Assembly (NCBI RefSeq): GCF_001613935.1 | Contig: NZ_LQCI01000008.1 | Coordinates: 1,100-65,099 of the forward strand | Origin: Amycolatopsis regifaucium | GTDB lineage: Bacteria; Actinomycetota; Actinomycetes; Mycobacteriales; Pseudonocardiaceae | DNA length: 64,000 nt | Direction of reading: 5' to 3' | Shown: positions 24,608-34,015 of the stretch, piece by piece | Layout: each line of letters begins with the position of its first letter | Numbering within the stretch: position 1 is the first letter of the stretch | The notes under the pieces: model-generated | What the model was told of the DNA's origin: nothing | Seen by the model: only the letters and a program-made list of their open reading frames with translations | Databases searched by the model: none | Made by a program: the position numbers and the translations under genes

Positions 24608-24637
24608 TTGTCCACAACCGAGCCCGACTGTGGACAA
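24608..24637. other. Inverted pair of DnaA boxes
   Basis: TTGTCCACA (24608-24616) and its reverse complement TGTGGACAA (24629-24637) are perfect matches to the actinobacterial DnaA box, in inverted orientation with 12 bases between. The repeat could also fold as a hairpin (GTTGTCCACA/TGTGGACAAC), adding a second terminator. DnaA titration or regulation of chromosome copying is the more interesting reading. Confidence 0.55.
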
Positions 24638-24726
24638 CCTCGTCTGACCAGCCCGTTTCCCCTTCACAGCCGATAGACTGAGCTCGGGGCCGCCCCCTGG
24701 GACGGGTGGGGGGCTGGGTAGGTGAG

Positions 24727-26082
24727 TCAAGAGCGCGAGATGCGGGTCATTTCGTCGCGTTCCACGACCTTGACGCGGTCGCGGCCGTGCGGGGCGCCGA
24801 GGGACTTTTCGTGGGCGTCGAGTTTGCCCCAGCCTTCCCAGGTGGTGAAGGGGATGCCGCGCTCGGTCAGGAAACCGAGGATCGCGTCGGGATCGTCCAC
24901 CGCCGGAGCGGCCAGATCGTCGGCGTCGGCCAGCAGGCTCGCGATCGTCTCGGCCGCGTCGCCCTTGGTGTGCCCGATGAGGCCCACCGGGCCGCGCTTG
25001 ATCCAGCCGGTCACGTAGACGCCCGGCACCTGGTCGTCGTCGATGTCCAGCACCCGGCCCGCCTTGTTCGGCACGGTCCCGGTGTGGTGGTCGAACGGGA
25101 TCTCCGGCAGATGCGAAGACAGGTAACCCACCGCGCGATAAACAGCCTGGACGTCCCAGTCATGGAACTCACCGGTGCCGCGCACGTTCCCGTCACCGGT
25201 CAGTTCGGTGCGCTCGGTCCGCAGGCCGACGACACGGCCGTCTTCGCCGAGCACCTCCGAAGGCGAGTGCAGGAAGTGCAGGTGCAGCCGCTTCGGCCGG
25301 TCGCCCTGGTCGCGGATCGCCCATTCCTGCAGCGTCTTCACGACCATGTCGACCTGCTTCGACGCCCGAAGCGTGGCGATGCTGCCGTCGTCGAACTCGA
25401 TGTCCTCCGGGTAGACGATGACCTCGACGTTCGGCGAGTGGTCCAGCTCGCGAAGCTCAAGCGGCGTGAACTTCGCCTGAGCCGGACCACGGCGCCCGAA
25501 CACGTGCACATCGGTGACCGGGCTGGCCTTCAAACCCTGATAGACGTTGTCCGGGATGTCGGTGGTGAGCAACTCGTCCGCGGTCTTCGCGAGGATCCGC
25601 GCCACGTCGAGCGCCACGTTCCCGACACCGAGCACCGCGACCGAGGTCGCGTTCAGCGGCCAGGTCCGCGGCACGTCGGGGTGCCCGTCGTACCAGGACA
25701 CGAAGTCGGCGGCGCCGTAGCTGCCGTCGAGGTCGATGCCGGGGATGTCGAGCGCGCGGTCGGCCATGGCACCGGTCGAGAAGATGACCGCGTCGTAGAA
25801 CTGGCGCAGGTCGTCGAGCTTCAGGTCGGTCCCGTAGTCGACGTTGCCCAGCAGCCGGATGTTCGGCTTGTCGAGCACCTTGTGCAGGGCGGTGACGATG
25901 CCCTTGATCCGCGGGTGGTCGGGCGCGACGCCGTACCGGATCAGCCCGAACGGCGCCGGCATGCGCTCGAACAGGTCGATCGTCACGTCGGCGTCGGACT
26001 TGTCGAGGATGTCGGCGGCGTAGATGCCGGCCGGACCGGCACCCACGATGGCTACACGAAGAGAACGGCTCACTCCTACCAC
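24727..26082 (-). CDS. FprA-type NADPH-ferredoxin reductase
   Basis: A 451-residue flavoprotein of the adrenodoxin-reductase family, which passes electrons from NADPH through FAD to ferredoxins. FAD binding is by AIVGAGPAGIYAAD near the N-terminus, with FERMPAPFGLIRYGVAPDH; the NADPH site includes VLGVGNVALDVARIL and FGRRGPAQAKFTPLELREL, and the C-terminal FAD contact is TGWIKRGPVGLIGHTK. All match mycobacterial FprA. Start is GTG 26082 (another GTG at 26073). There is no good ribosome binding site, so the mRNA may be leaderless. A TTAGG/CCTAA box lies five bases upstream, suggesting iron control. Confidence 0.93.
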   Translation of the reverse strand: MVGVSRSLRVAIVGAGPAGIYAADILDKSDADVTIDLFERMPAPFGLIRYGVAPDHPRIKGIVTALHKVLDKPNIRLLGNVDYGTDLKLDDLRQFYDAVIFSTGAMADRALDIPGIDLDGSYGAADFVSWYDGHPDVPRTWPLNATSVAVLGVGNVALDVARILAKTADELLTTDIPDNVYQGLKASPVTDVHVFGRRGPAQAKFTPLELRELDHSPNVEVIVYPEDIEFDDGSIATLRASKQVDMVVKTLQEWAIRDQGDRPKRLHLHFLHSPSEVLGEDGRVVGLRTERTELTGDGNVRGTGEFHDWDVQAVYRAVGYLSSHLPEIPFDHHTGTVPNKAGRVLDIDDDQVPGVYVTGWIKRGPVGLIGHTKGDAAETIASLLADADDLAAPAVDDPDAILGFLTERGIPFTTWEGWGKLDAHEKSLGAPHGRDRVKVVERDEMTRISRS

Positions 26083-26087
26083 GGTAA

Positions 26088-26103
26088 GTTAGGCAGCCCT
26101 AAC
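26088..26103. promoter_or_regulatory. Iron-box-like palindrome at the fprA-type promoter
   Basis: GTTAGG-CAGC-CCTAAC is a near-perfect palindrome located five bases upstream of the reductase start. It matches 12 of 14 positions of the inner part TTAGGCTAACCTAA of an IdeR/DtxR box. An iron regulator acting on this gene is plausible; the flanking outer TTAGG is missing. Confidence 0.5.
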
Positions 26104-26157
26104 AATCATTGTGATCTGGCGTACGGTCCACCTGGTGGGAGCCGCTAAGCTGGCGGT

Positions 26158-26802
26158 ATGCGCGTGCTCGTCGTCGACAACTACGACAGTTTTGTCTACA
26201 ACCTGGTCCAGTACCTGGCCCAGCTCGGCGCCGACTGCACCGTCTGGCGTAACGACGTGGTGGAAGTCGACAGGCTCGGCGAGTTCGACGCCGTCCTCGT
26301 CTCTCCCGGCCCCGGCACCCCGGAACGTGCTGGTCAGAGCATGGACGTCATCCGCAAATGCGCCGACGAGCGGATCCCGATGCTCGGCGTCTGCCTCGGC
26401 CACCAGGCCTTGGGCGTCGTCTTCGGCGCCACCGTCGACCGCGCACCCGAACTGCTGCACGGCAAGACCAGTCAAGTCCACCATTCGGGCGGCGGTGTCC
26501 TCGCGGGACTCCCCGAAGAGTTCACCGCCACGAGGTACCACTCGTTGACCGTTTTGCCGGAAACCATCGACGACGCCGTGTTCGAGATCACAGGACGCAC
26601 CGACACCGGCATCGTGATGGGCATGCGTCACCGCGAGCTGCCGCTCGAGGGCGTCCAGTTCCACCCCGAATCCGTGCTCACCCAGGGCGGGCACCGCATG
26701 CTGGCGAACTGGATGGCTTCAGCGGGGCACCCGGTCGCCGACGCCACGGTGAACGAACTCGAACAGGCGACCCGTGCGCTGCAGAAGGCCGCTGCTGCGT
26801 GA
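26158..26802 (+). CDS. trpG: Anthranilate/aminodeoxychorismate synthase glutamine amidotransferase
   Basis: A class I glutamine amidotransferase of 214 residues that takes ammonia from glutamine for anthranilate or aminodeoxychorismate synthesis. The triad is C79 in LGVCLGHQ, H169 and E171 in VQFHPES, and the oxyanion motif is SPGPGTP. It matches the origin-proximal trpG/pabA gene (Rv0013 in M. tuberculosis), next to pknB in the ancestral order. No synthase subunit is adjacent. The stop overlaps the next ABC ATPase gene as GTGA. Confidence 0.93.
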   Translation: MRVLVVDNYDSFVYNLVQYLAQLGADCTVWRNDVVEVDRLGEFDAVLVSPGPGTPERAGQSMDVIRKCADERIPMLGVCLGHQALGVVFGATVDRAPELLHGKTSQVHHSGGGVLAGLPEEFTATRYHSLTVLPETIDDAVFEITGRTDTGIVMGMRHRELPLEGVQFHPESVLTQGGHRMLANWMASAGHPVADATVNELEQATRALQKAAAA

Positions 26803-27611
26803 CCCCGCTGATCCGGCTCGAAGGAGTCGGTAAGCGCTATGGCCGCGGCGAACCCGTACTCGTCGACGTCGATCTCGACGTCCCGGCGGGTCGCGTGATC
26901 GGCATCCTCGGCTCCAACGGCTCTGGGAAGTCGACGCTGCTCAGGATTCTCGCGGCGCTTTCCCGGGAGACCTCGGGAAACGTCGTCGGCAGTCCGCGCG
27001 TCGGCTACCTGCCGGACCGTTTTCCCGCCGGGCAGCGGATGAGCGCCAGGGCCTACCTGCGGCATATGGCCCGCATCGACGGACTTGTCGACTTGTCGGC
27101 CATCGACCCGTTGCTGGAGCGGCTGGCGCTGGTCGGCGGGCCTGACGCACCCTTGCGGACGCTTTCGAAGGGCAACGCCCAAAAGGTCGGCCTCGCACAG
27201 GCCGTCCTGGCCGAGCCCGAGTTGCTGATCCTCGACGAACCTTGGTCCGGCCTCGACGTCGAAGCGCATACCGTGCTCGGCGAGCTCGTCGCCGAAACCA
27301 AGGAGCGGGGCGCGAGCGTGGTCTTCACCGACCACCGGGCGGCCGTCGTGCACGCCCACGCCGACGACGTTCACCGGATGGACGCCGGGCACCTGACCCG
27401 CGTCGAGGCAGCGGCGAAGGCCGAAACGGCGACCAGGGTCGTCTTGCGAGGCCCCCGTGGCGACTGGTCTTCGGAACCGGGGGTCAGCCAGGTCGTCGCC
27501 GACGGTGAACAAGTCATCCTGACGGTCGAAGCCGGACATGCGGACGCTGTCCTGCTTCGCGCTCTCAATCGGGGTTTCTCGGTCCGGGAGGTGGCGCCGT
27601 GCTCGCCATGA
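26799..27611 (+). CDS. ABC transporter ATP-binding protein
   Basis: From GTG 26799, inside a GTGA overlap with trpG, the ATPase has 270 residues. Walker A is GSNGSGKST, the signature is LSKGNAQKVGLAQ, Walker B is LLILDEPWSGLD and the switch His lies in VVFTDHRAAV. The signature has K and N in place of the usual GG, as in some exporter-type ATPases. The last 70 residues form an extra domain. It shares an operon with the membrane protein whose start overlaps its end, so both likely form an exporter. This pair is inserted between trpG and pknB, which are neighbours in mycobacteria. Confidence 0.9.
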   Translation: MTPLIRLEGVGKRYGRGEPVLVDVDLDVPAGRVIGILGSNGSGKSTLLRILAALSRETSGNVVGSPRVGYLPDRFPAGQRMSARAYLRHMARIDGLVDLSAIDPLLERLALVGGPDAPLRTLSKGNAQKVGLAQAVLAEPELLILDEPWSGLDVEAHTVLGELVAETKERGASVVFTDHRAAVVHAHADDVHRMDAGHLTRVEAAAKAETATRVVLRGPRGDWSSEPGVSQVVADGEQVILTVEAGHADAVLLRALNRGFSVREVAPCSP

Positions 27612-28243
27612 CCCGCTATTACCTCGCGCTGCTCGGCCATTCTCAGCGCTATCTCCCCGCGATCCTCGCTTACCTCGCGGTCAACACCGTGCTCTACACC
27701 GATCCGAAGTCGCCGCTGCTGCCGCAATACGGGATCAGCGCGGGCTCGCTCCTGGTGGTCTCGTGCTGGCTGACCATCGCGCTGCTCGACATCGAGGACC
27801 CCGTCCAGCGGCTGGTGACCTTCAGCCACGCCCGCCGCTGGCGATCGGTCCTCGGCGGCGCCGCACTGGCCGTCTTCGGCTGCGCTTTCGTGCTGATCGT
27901 CGTGACGCTGGCGTGGTCGATGCTCCGATCGGGCGGCTTCCAGCTCGGCACCTTCGCCCTCGGAGCCGGCGCGCACGCGTTGTGCGCGCTGTTCGGGATC
28001 GCGATCGGGCTGCCCTGTTCCCGGCTGTTGGTCCCGCGCATCGGCTGGTCCGTACTGGCGGCGATCTTCGCTCTCGCGGCCGTGCTCCTGGTCAAATGGC
28101 TGCCGCTGGCGAACCCGCTGCTGCGCGCCCTGACCTCACAGCAGCCACTGGCCGGTGCGTTCACGGTGGCGGTGGTGGCCGCGATCGCCGCGGTCCTCGT
28201 GAGCATGACGGTCGTCGGATACCTGCTCCGCCGCAACGCCTGA
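27599..28243 (+). CDS. Membrane protein of the ABC exporter
   Basis: A hydrophobic protein of 214 residues with six predicted membrane segments and short loops. It starts at GTG 27599 (ATG at 27608 is an alternative), overlapping the ATPase gene by 13 bases. Charged loops include LDIEDPVQRLVTFSHARRWRS, which could contact the ATPase. It has no catalytic motif and does not match a named permease family by eye. Its operon position suggests that it is the membrane part of the transporter. A terminator hairpin follows. Confidence 0.75.
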   Translation: MLAMTRYYLALLGHSQRYLPAILAYLAVNTVLYTDPKSPLLPQYGISAGSLLVVSCWLTIALLDIEDPVQRLVTFSHARRWRSVLGGAALAVFGCAFVLIVVTLAWSMLRSGGFQLGTFALGAGAHALCALFGIAIGLPCSRLLVPRIGWSVLAAIFALAAVLLVKWLPLANPLLRALTSQQPLAGAFTVAVVAAIAAVLVSMTVVGYLLRRNA

Positions 28244-28252
28244 TCTGGGTAT

Positions 28253-28283
28253 GGCCTCCCGACCCGTAAGTGTCGAGGAGGCC
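28253..28283 (+). terminator. Terminator after the ABC operon
   Basis: GGCCTCC (28253-28259) pairs with GGAGGCC (28277-28283), with an inner GAC/GTC tier. It lies 10 bases after the membrane gene and 20 bases before the IS. Confidence 0.75.
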
Positions 28284-28303
28284 TTCGCGGCCTTACCGCC
28301 TAG

Positions 28304-28319
28304 GGCGTGTCCTGTAAGT
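28304..28319 (+). repeat. Left terminal inverted repeat of the IS
   Basis: GGCGTGTCCTGTAAGT; the last 12 bases match the right end exactly in inverted orientation. Confidence 0.9.
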
Positions 28320-28350
28320 GGTTGAGCTGGGTCTCTGGTAGCTATGCGCG

Positions 28351-29219
28351 GTGGTTGGTCGCGGTGAGTTGACGGACAAGGCGTGGGCGGTGATCGAGCC
28401 GCTGTTGCCGCCGGTGCAGGGTGGTGGTCGGCGGTGGCGGGATCACCGGCAAGTCATCAACGCGATCTTGTGGAAGTTGCGCACCGGCGCCCCGTGGCGT
28501 GACCTGCCCGAACGGTATGGCCCGTGGAAGACCGCGCATGAGCGGCTGCGGTTGTGGACCAAAGACGGTACCTGGGAGAAGATCCTCGACCGGGTGATCG
28601 TCAAAGACGACGCCGTCGGCGACCTCGAATGGATCATCTCGGTCGACTCGAGCGTGGTCCGGGCGCACCAGCATGCTGCAGGTGCCCGGAAAAAGGGGGC
28701 TGCAGCGACGGAATCGAAGCCCTCGCCCGCGACGGGGAAGGGCTCGGCCGGTCCCGTGGCGGACTGAGCACCAAGATCCACCTTGCCGTTGAAGGGCGAG
28801 GCCTGCCGGTCCGGATCGTGCTCACCCCAGGCCAAGCGGGAGACAACCCGCAGCTGCTGCCGCTGCTGGATGGCATCAGCGTCGCCCGCATCGGACCGGG
28901 CCGGCCACGCTGCCGGCCGGAGACGGTGATCGCGGACAAAGCCTATTCACATCCCTCGACCCGGGAGGCGATGCGAGACCGGCGGATCAGGTTCGTCAGC
29001 CCGGAACGGGACGACCAGGTCGCCCGCCGCGCAGCCAAGGGCTCCCGCGGCGGGCGACCACCGGTCTTCGATGCCGAGGTCTACAAGCAGCGCAACGTCG
29101 TGGAACGCTGCTTCAACCGGCTCAAGCAATTTCGTGACCTGGCCACCCGCTACGCCAAACGCGCCGCCTACTACCAGGCAGAACTCACCATCGCCGCCAT
29201 CATCCTCTGGCTCCGATGA
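28351..29219 (+). CDS. IS5-family transposase made by -1 frameshift
   Basis: Two frames form the transposase. The first runs from GTG 28351 to 28767 (138 residues) with SVDSSVVRAHQ, the first catalytic Asp. The second ends at 29219 with VIADKAYSH (second Asp) and NVVERCFNRLKQFRDLATRY (catalytic Glu), so the DDE set is complete only in the fusion. A slippery heptamer A AAG GGG at 28692-28698 lies in the correct phase for a -1 shift, giving about 289 residues, the normal length. The N-terminal part holds the family HTH-like region (LTDKAWAVIEPLLPP). This is a programmed shift rather than decay. Confidence 0.9.
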
Positions 29220-29234
29220 CTTACAGGACAGCTC
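29219..29234 (-). repeat. Right terminal inverted repeat of the IS
   Basis: ACTTACAGGACAGCTC is the right end of the element; its first 12 bases are the complement of the left repeat. The A of the transposase TGA stop lies in it. Confidence 0.9.
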
Positions 29235-29259
29235 CTAGCCCTTTCGGCGTATGAAAAGA

Positions 29260-29283
29260 GCCCCGCACGAAACCGTGCGGGGC
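29260..29283 (-). terminator. Terminator of the pknB operon
   Basis: GCCCCGCACG pairs with CGTGCGGGGC around a four-base loop, 17 bases after the pknB stop in the minus direction, followed by CTTTT on that strand. Confidence 0.9.
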
Positions 29284-29300
29284 CCTTTCACGTCAGTCGA

Positions 29301-31265
29301 TCACCCAGGCGGGAGGATCGACCGTGAACTCGAGGACGGCGGCCCTCCGTCACTCTCGTAGACGAACATGGTGATCGGCGCGTTCTTCGCGATCTTCGAA
29401 CCGGCCTGCGGGTTGGTCTTGCTGACCTTGCCCTCGTCATCCTTGTCACCGCTCTTGTCGGCCTGGGTGTTGAGCGAGCCCGACCAGCCGAGTTCACGCA
29501 GCTTGGCCTTCGCCTCGTCCTCCGTCATGCCCTTGAGCTCCGGCATGTCGATCGATTCCTGGCTGCCGTCCGACACGCTCAGCTTGACCACACTGCCGAC
29601 GGCGAGCTTCCCGCCGTTCGGGTTCTGGTCGACCACCGTGCCCTTGGGCTGGTCGGAACTCGTGGTGGTCACCGAAGGAGTGAACCCGGCGGCCTTCAAA
29701 CCGGCCTCGGCTTCGGCCTGCGTCTTGCCCTTGTAGTTCGGGACCGTCTTCAGTTCCTTGGACTTCCCGACCGTGATGTCGACCTTGGAACCCTGGTCGA
29801 CATCGGACTGCGCTGCCGGATTCTGCGACAGGACCTTGCCGGCCTGGTTCGGGTCTTCGGTCTCGTCCTCGGTGATCGCACCGATTTTCAGACCGACCCC
29901 GGCCAGTACGGTTTCCGCTTCGGCCTGGGACTTGCCCTTGAGGTCCGGCGTCTTGACCTTGGACGGCTTCGCGCCGACGGTCAGCGTGATCTTCTCCGTG
30001 GTCAGCGTCATCTGACCTTCCTTCGGAGCGATCGCGATGACCTTGTCGATGTCGTTCTCGTCGCAGGCGGGCAGACCGTTCACGGCCTCGCCGGTGCAGG
30101 GGACCTTCTTGGTGGTTTCGAACGAGTTGAAGCCCGCACCTCGAAGCGCGTCCTTCGCGGTCGCTTCGGACTGGCCGAGCACATTCGGGATCGCCTTGCT
30201 CTCCGCGCTGGTGCTGTTGAACGCGTTGGACAGCCACATGATCAGCAGCACCACGGCCGCCAGTGAAACGACGAGGCCGGCGATCAGCCAGGCGCGGCGT
30301 TTCTTCTTCGCCGCCGGGTCCTCTTCCTCTTCCTCGAACTGGTCGTAGCGCTGCGGCACCCGGCGGTCGGAGTCCATGACCTGGGTGCGCTCGTCCTCCG
30401 ACATCACCATCGGCGCGGACGGCCGCTGGCCGGACAGCGTCCGGACGAGGTCCGACCGCATCTCCGCCGACGACTGGTAGCGGTTCGCGGGGCCCTTCGC
30501 GAGCGCCTTGAGCACGACGGCGTCGAGCTCGGGCGCCACCGCCGGGTTCACCGACGACGGCGGGTTCGGGTCCTCCCGGACGTGCTGGTACGCCACCGCG
30601 ACCGGGGAGTCGCCGGTGAAGGGCGGCTCGCCGGTGATGAGTTCGTACAGCACACAACCGGCGGCGTAGACGTCGGAACGCGCGTCGACGGACTCACCGC
30701 GGGCCTGCTCCGGCGAGAGGTACTGCGCCGTGCCGATCACCGCGGCGGTCTGCGTCATCGCGGACTGGCCGTCGTGCATGGCGCGCGCGATGCCGAAGTC
30801 CATCACCTTGACGGCGCCGTTCTTCGTGATCATCACGTTCGCCGGTTTGACGTCGCGGTGCACGATGCCGTGCCGGTGCGAGAAGTCCAGCGCCGCGCAG
30901 ACGTCGGCCATGACCTCCATCGCCCGCTTCTGCGACATCGGACCCTCGGTCTTCACGATGTCGCGCAGAGTCCGTCCTTCGACGTACTCCATGACGATGT
31001 AGGGCAGCGGGCCGAACTCGGTGTTCGTCTCGCCGGTGTCGTAGACGGCGACGATCGCCGGGTGGTTCAGTGCCGCCGCGTTCTGTGCCTCGCGACGGAA
31101 GCGTTCTTGGAACTGGGGATCCCGCGCCAGGTCGGCACGCAGGATCTTGATCGCCACCTCCCGGCCCAGGCGCACGTCGTGGCCATGGTGGACCTCGGAC
31201 ATGCCTCCGTAGCCGAGCGTATCGCCCAGCTCGTAGCGGTTGCTGAGCAGTCTTGGTGTGCTCAT
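29301..31265 (-). CDS. pknB: Ser/Thr kinase PknB with four PASTA domains
   Basis: From ATG 31265 (ATGA overlap with pknA) the protein has 654 residues. The kinase domain covers about 10-275, with K40 as ATP lysine, HRDVKPANV and DFGIA, and the activation segment [17 protein letters not shown] with the TxT phosphosites known in M. tuberculosis PknB. A juxtamembrane linker leads to one membrane segment at about 336-355 and four extracellular PASTA repeats that bind peptidoglycan fragments or lipid II. It couples wall status to growth by phosphorylating wall and division proteins. The PASTA tail ends in a Gly/Ser/Pro-rich stub. Confidence 0.97.
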   Translation of the reverse strand: MSTPRLLSNRYELGDTLGYGGMSEVHHGHDVRLGREVAIKILRADLARDPQFQERFRREAQNAAALNHPAIVAVYDTGETNTEFGPLPYIVMEYVEGRTLRDIVKTEGPMSQKRAMEVMADVCAALDFSHRHGIVHRDVKPANVMITKNGAVKVMDFGIARAMHDGQSAMTQTAAVIGTAQYLSPEQARGESVDARSDVYAAGCVLYELITGEPPFTGDSPVAVAYQHVREDPNPPSSVNPAVAPELDAVVLKALAKGPANRYQSSAEMRSDLVRTLSGQRPSAPMVMSEDERTQVMDSDRRVPQRYDQFEEEEEDPAAKKKRRAWLIAGLVVSLAAVVLLIMWLSNAFNSTSAESKAIPNVLGQSEATAKDALRGAGFNSFETTKKVPCTGEAVNGLPACDENDIDKVIAIAPKEGQMTLTTEKITLTVGAKPSKVKTPDLKGKSQAEAETVLAGVGLKIGAITEDETEDPNQAGKVLSQNPAAQSDVDQGSKVDITVGKSKELKTVPNYKGKTQAEAEAGLKAAGFTPSVTTTSSDQPKGTVVDQNPNGGKLAVGSVVKLSVSDGSQESIDMPELKGMTEDEAKAKLRELGWSGSLNTQADKSGDKDDEGKVSKTNPQAGSKIAKNAPITMFVYESDGGPPSSSSRSILPPG

Positions 31266-32548
31266 CTCTGCGTGCCGTTCCATTCCGTCCAAGGTGTGCT
31301 CATCATGCCTGGATTCGCCTGCCCGGCCGATTCCGGTACCGCGGGATACGCGGATGTCGGCGGAGGGCCTTCAGGGGTCTTACCCGGTGCCGGTGCCTGT
31401 TCACTCGTTTCCACGCCGCCCGACTGTTGTCCGTTGCCCGAACCGACCAGTCTCACGATGAGGAAGGCCCCTGCCACCAGTACTGCGATCAGGATCACCG
31501 CGAGCAGCACCCACCAGCCCCATTGTGGCCGTTTGCCGGGAAGCCGCCGGACCGCCATCGGGGGCGGGCCGGTGACCGGGTGCATCGCCGGATGCGACGC
31601 CGGGCCGATCGCCACCATCGGGTTCGGTGGCGAGACCGGACCGGGCTGGCCTTGCTGCGGCAACACGGGCGGCTGGCCCGCGTAGGCGACGTTGATCAGC
31701 CCCGACGGCGTCGGCAGCGGCAGGCCCGCGCGGACGGCGGCCACCGCGGCCGCGAATTCGCCGCCGCTGTTGTACCGCTGTCTCGGATCCTTGATCAGGG
31801 TCGCTTCGATGACCGCGCGGGCGCCCGGCGGTACGTCCGGCGGGAGCGGCGGCGGGATGTCGCGGATGTGCATCATCGCGACGGTCACCGCGTTCTCCGA
31901 AAGGAACGGCCGGTGTCCGGTGAGACATTCGTAACCGCACACGGCCAGCGAGTAGACGTCGCTCGCCGGTTCGGCGTTGTGCCCGAGCGCCTGCTCGGGC
32001 GCGATGTAGTGGGCGGTGCCCATGACCATGCCGGACCTCGTCACCGGTGCGGCGTCGGCGGCTTTCGCGACCCCGAAGTCGGTGATCTTCACCTGTCCGG
32101 CCGGGGTGACCATGATGTTGCCCGGTTTGACGTCGCGGTGCACAAGACCGGTTTCGTGCGCGGCCTGCAGTGCGTTACCGGCCTGCTCGAGAATGTCGAG
32201 GGTGCGCTCGGCGTTCAGCCGTCCCTCACGGGTGATGATCGCGGCCAGCGGATCGCCCTCGACCAGCTCCATCACCAGGTACGCGATCGACAGCTCGTCG
32301 GCGACGGTCTCGCCGTAGTCGTGCACCGCGGCGATGCCGGGGTGGTTCAGCGACGCCGTCATCCGCGCCTCTGTCCGGAACCGGTGCAGGAACTCCGCGT
32401 CCCCGGACAGCTCCGCCTTGAGGATCTTGACCGCGACCGTCCGGTCCAGTCGCGTGTCACTCGCCTGCCAGACCTCGCCCATCCCGCCGACGGCGATCCG
32501 GTTCGTCAGCTTGTACCGGTCGGCCAGCAGCTGACCCGAGGACAGCAT
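31262..32548 (-). CDS. pknA: Ser/Thr kinase PknA
   Basis: A 428-residue membrane kinase. The catalytic domain lies at about 12-270, with [26 protein letters not shown] and the activation loop [17 protein letters not shown] Pro-rich linker, one membrane segment (about 345-368) and a short Gly/Ser/Pro-rich external tail follow; there are no PASTA repeats. In mycobacteria PknA and PknB together control cell shape and division and are regulated by PstP. It lies between pbpA and pknB, with ATGA overlap to pknB and three bases from pbpA. Confidence 0.96.
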   Translation of the reverse strand: MLSSGQLLADRYKLTNRIAVGGMGEVWQASDTRLDRTVAVKILKAELSGDAEFLHRFRTEARMTASLNHPGIAAVHDYGETVADELSIAYLVMELVEGDPLAAIITREGRLNAERTLDILEQAGNALQAAHETGLVHRDVKPGNIMVTPAGQVKITDFGVAKAADAAPVTRSGMVMGTAHYIAPEQALGHNAEPASDVYSLAVCGYECLTGHRPFLSENAVTVAMMHIRDIPPPLPPDVPPGARAVIEATLIKDPRQRYNSGGEFAAAVAAVRAGLPLPTPSGLINVAYAGQPPVLPQQGQPGPVSPPNPMVAIGPASHPAMHPVTGPPPMAVRRLPGKRPQWGWWVLLAVILIAVLVAGAFLIVRLVGSGNGQQSGGVETSEQAPAPGKTPEGPPPTSAYPAVPESAGQANPGMMSTPWTEWNGTQR

Positions 32549-32551
32549 GCG

Positions 32552-34015
32552 CTATCCACCCCCGAGCATCGCGTTGACGGCGGCGCGGCCGATCTCCGCG
32601 GCCACGGTGCCACCGGTCGCTTCGAGCCCGCGGTTACCGCCGGACTCGACGATCACCGAGACGGCGATCTTCGGGTCCATCGCCGGCGCGAACCCGGTGT
32701 ACCAGGCGTGCGGCGGCGTGGCCTTCGGGTCGTTGCCGTGCTCCGCGGTGCCGGTCTTGGAGGCGATCTGGATGTCGGCGCGCTTGCCGGCACCCTTCGT
32801 GTTCTCCTCCGACGCCAGCATCATGTCGCGCAGCATCGCGGCGTTCGCGCTGGACAGCGCGGCGTCACCGGTCAGTTCGGTCGGGGTGTAGTCCTCGATG
32901 GTCGACAGGTTCGGCGCCAGCAGCGACTGCACGAGCTGCGGCTTCATCGCCATGCCGTTGTTCGCGATGGTCGCCGAGAGCAGGCAGTCCTGCAGCGGCG
33001 TCAGGCGCACGTCGCGCTGCCCGATGGCGCTCTGGAACAGCGCCGCCTTCGATTCGAGCGGCCCGAGGCTGGAGGAGGCGACCCGCATCGGCACGGTCAG
33101 ATCCTCGCCGACGCCGAAGTTCTTCGCCGTCGCGTTCAGCTTGTCCTTGCCGAGTTCACCCGCGAGTTCGGCGAAAGGCACGTTGCAGGAGTACCGCAGC
33201 GCTTCCTTCAAGGTGCTGCCCTTGCAGGGGGCGCCGCCGTAGTTCTCCAGCGTCGTCTGCGTGCCGGGCAGTTTGACGTTGGGCGCGGTGTTGACCGGCA
33301 TGTCCGGTGTCTTGCCGTCTTCGAGCGCGGCCGCCGTCACCATCAGCTTGGCCGTCGAACCCGGCGGATAGGTCTCCGAGATCGCGCGGTTCAGCATCGG
33401 TTTCTTCGGATCGTCACGCCACTCGCCCCACGCCGCGATCTGCTCCTTGCCGACGTGCGAGGCGAGCTTGTTCGGGTCGTACGACGGCGTCGAGACCATG
33501 GCCAGGATGCGCCCGGTCTTGGGCTCCATGGCGACCACCGAGCCGGTGTAACCCTTCTGCGTCATCAGGTCGTACGCGGCCTTCTGCACGGCCGGGTTGA
33601 TCGTCAGCCGCACGTTGCCGCCGCGCGGGTCGCGGCCGGTGACCATGTCCGACAGGCGCCGGACGAACAGCCGAGGGTCGGAGCCGTTGAGGACGTCGTC
33701 CTCGGAGCGCTCCAGGCCGCCGGAGCCGTAGTTGATCGAGTAGTAGCCGGTGACCGGCGCGTACATCGGCCCGTCGGCGTAGGTCCGGATGAACTTGTAC
33801 TTGTCGTTCGACGGGTCGACCTTCGCGAGGGCGGCACCGTCGGGGGTGACGATGAGCCCGCGCTGGCGGGAGAACTCGTCGTAGAGCACACGCAGGTTGC
33901 GCGAATCCGTGCGGTAGTCGTCGGCCTTGACCACCTGGATGTAGGTGGCGTTGGCGAGCAGGAGCACCACCATGACGAGCATGGCGACGCCGACCTTGCG
34001 GAGCGGGGTGTTCAC
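32552..34015 (-). CDS. pbpA: Class B penicillin-binding protein PbpA
   Basis: A 487-residue transpeptidase with one N-terminal membrane anchor (about residues 8-27) and an external dimerisation region. The catalytic triad motifs are S220-TAK-K223, S276-CN and K420-TG, all intact. It should crosslink peptidoglycan in partnership with RodA. The start overlaps the rodA stop as ATGA. The length is the same as that of mycobacterial PbpA. It lacks PASTA repeats. Confidence 0.96.
   Translation of the reverse strand: MNTPLRKVGVAMLVMVVLLLANATYIQVVKADDYRTDSRNLRVLYDEFSRQRGLIVTPDGAALAKVDPSNDKYKFIRTYADGPMYAPVTGYYSINYGSGGLERSEDDVLNGSDPRLFVRRLSDMVTGRDPRGGNVRLTINPAVQKAAYDLMTQKGYTGSVVAMEPKTGRILAMVSTPSYDPNKLASHVGKEQIAAWGEWRDDPKKPMLNRAISETYPPGSTAKLMVTAAALEDGKTPDMPVNTAPNVKLPGTQTTLENYGGAPCKGSTLKEALRYSCNVPFAELAGELGKDKLNATAKNFGVGEDLTVPMRVASSSLGPLESKAALFQSAIGQRDVRLTPLQDCLLSATIANNGMAMKPQLVQSLLAPNLSTIEDYTPTELTGDAALSSANAAMLRDMMLASEENTKGAGKRADIQIASKTGTAEHGNDPKATPPHAWYTGFAPAMDPKIAVSVIVESGGNRGLEATGGTVAAEIGRAAVNAMLGGG

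Larger units (their letters stand above)
28304..29234 (+). mobile_element. IS5-family insertion sequence with CTAG target duplication
   Basis: A 931-bp element bounded by near-perfect 16-bp inverted repeats GGCGTGTCCTGTAAGT and GAGCTGTCCTGTAAGT (the second read on the minus strand). CTAG flanks both ends (28300-28303 and 29235-29238), the 4-bp target duplication expected for the IS427-type group. Both flanks and ORFs are intact, so the insertion looks recent and possibly active. Confidence 0.92.

Noticed and set aside
26088..26103. Complete IdeR box
   Set aside because: The outer TTAGG of the 19-bp consensus is absent; it is kept only as iron-box-like.
24706..26148. 480-codon plus-strand open frame over the ferredoxin reductase gene
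   Set aside because: It is antisense to a full-length FprA-type protein with all motifs; its product is Arg/Val/Asp-rich without domains, a common shadow in high-GC DNA.
28351..28767. Transposase pseudogene with a frameshift
   Set aside because: The frame change coincides with an in-phase A AAG GGG slippery site and both catalytic parts are intact, so programmed frameshifting is the better explanation.
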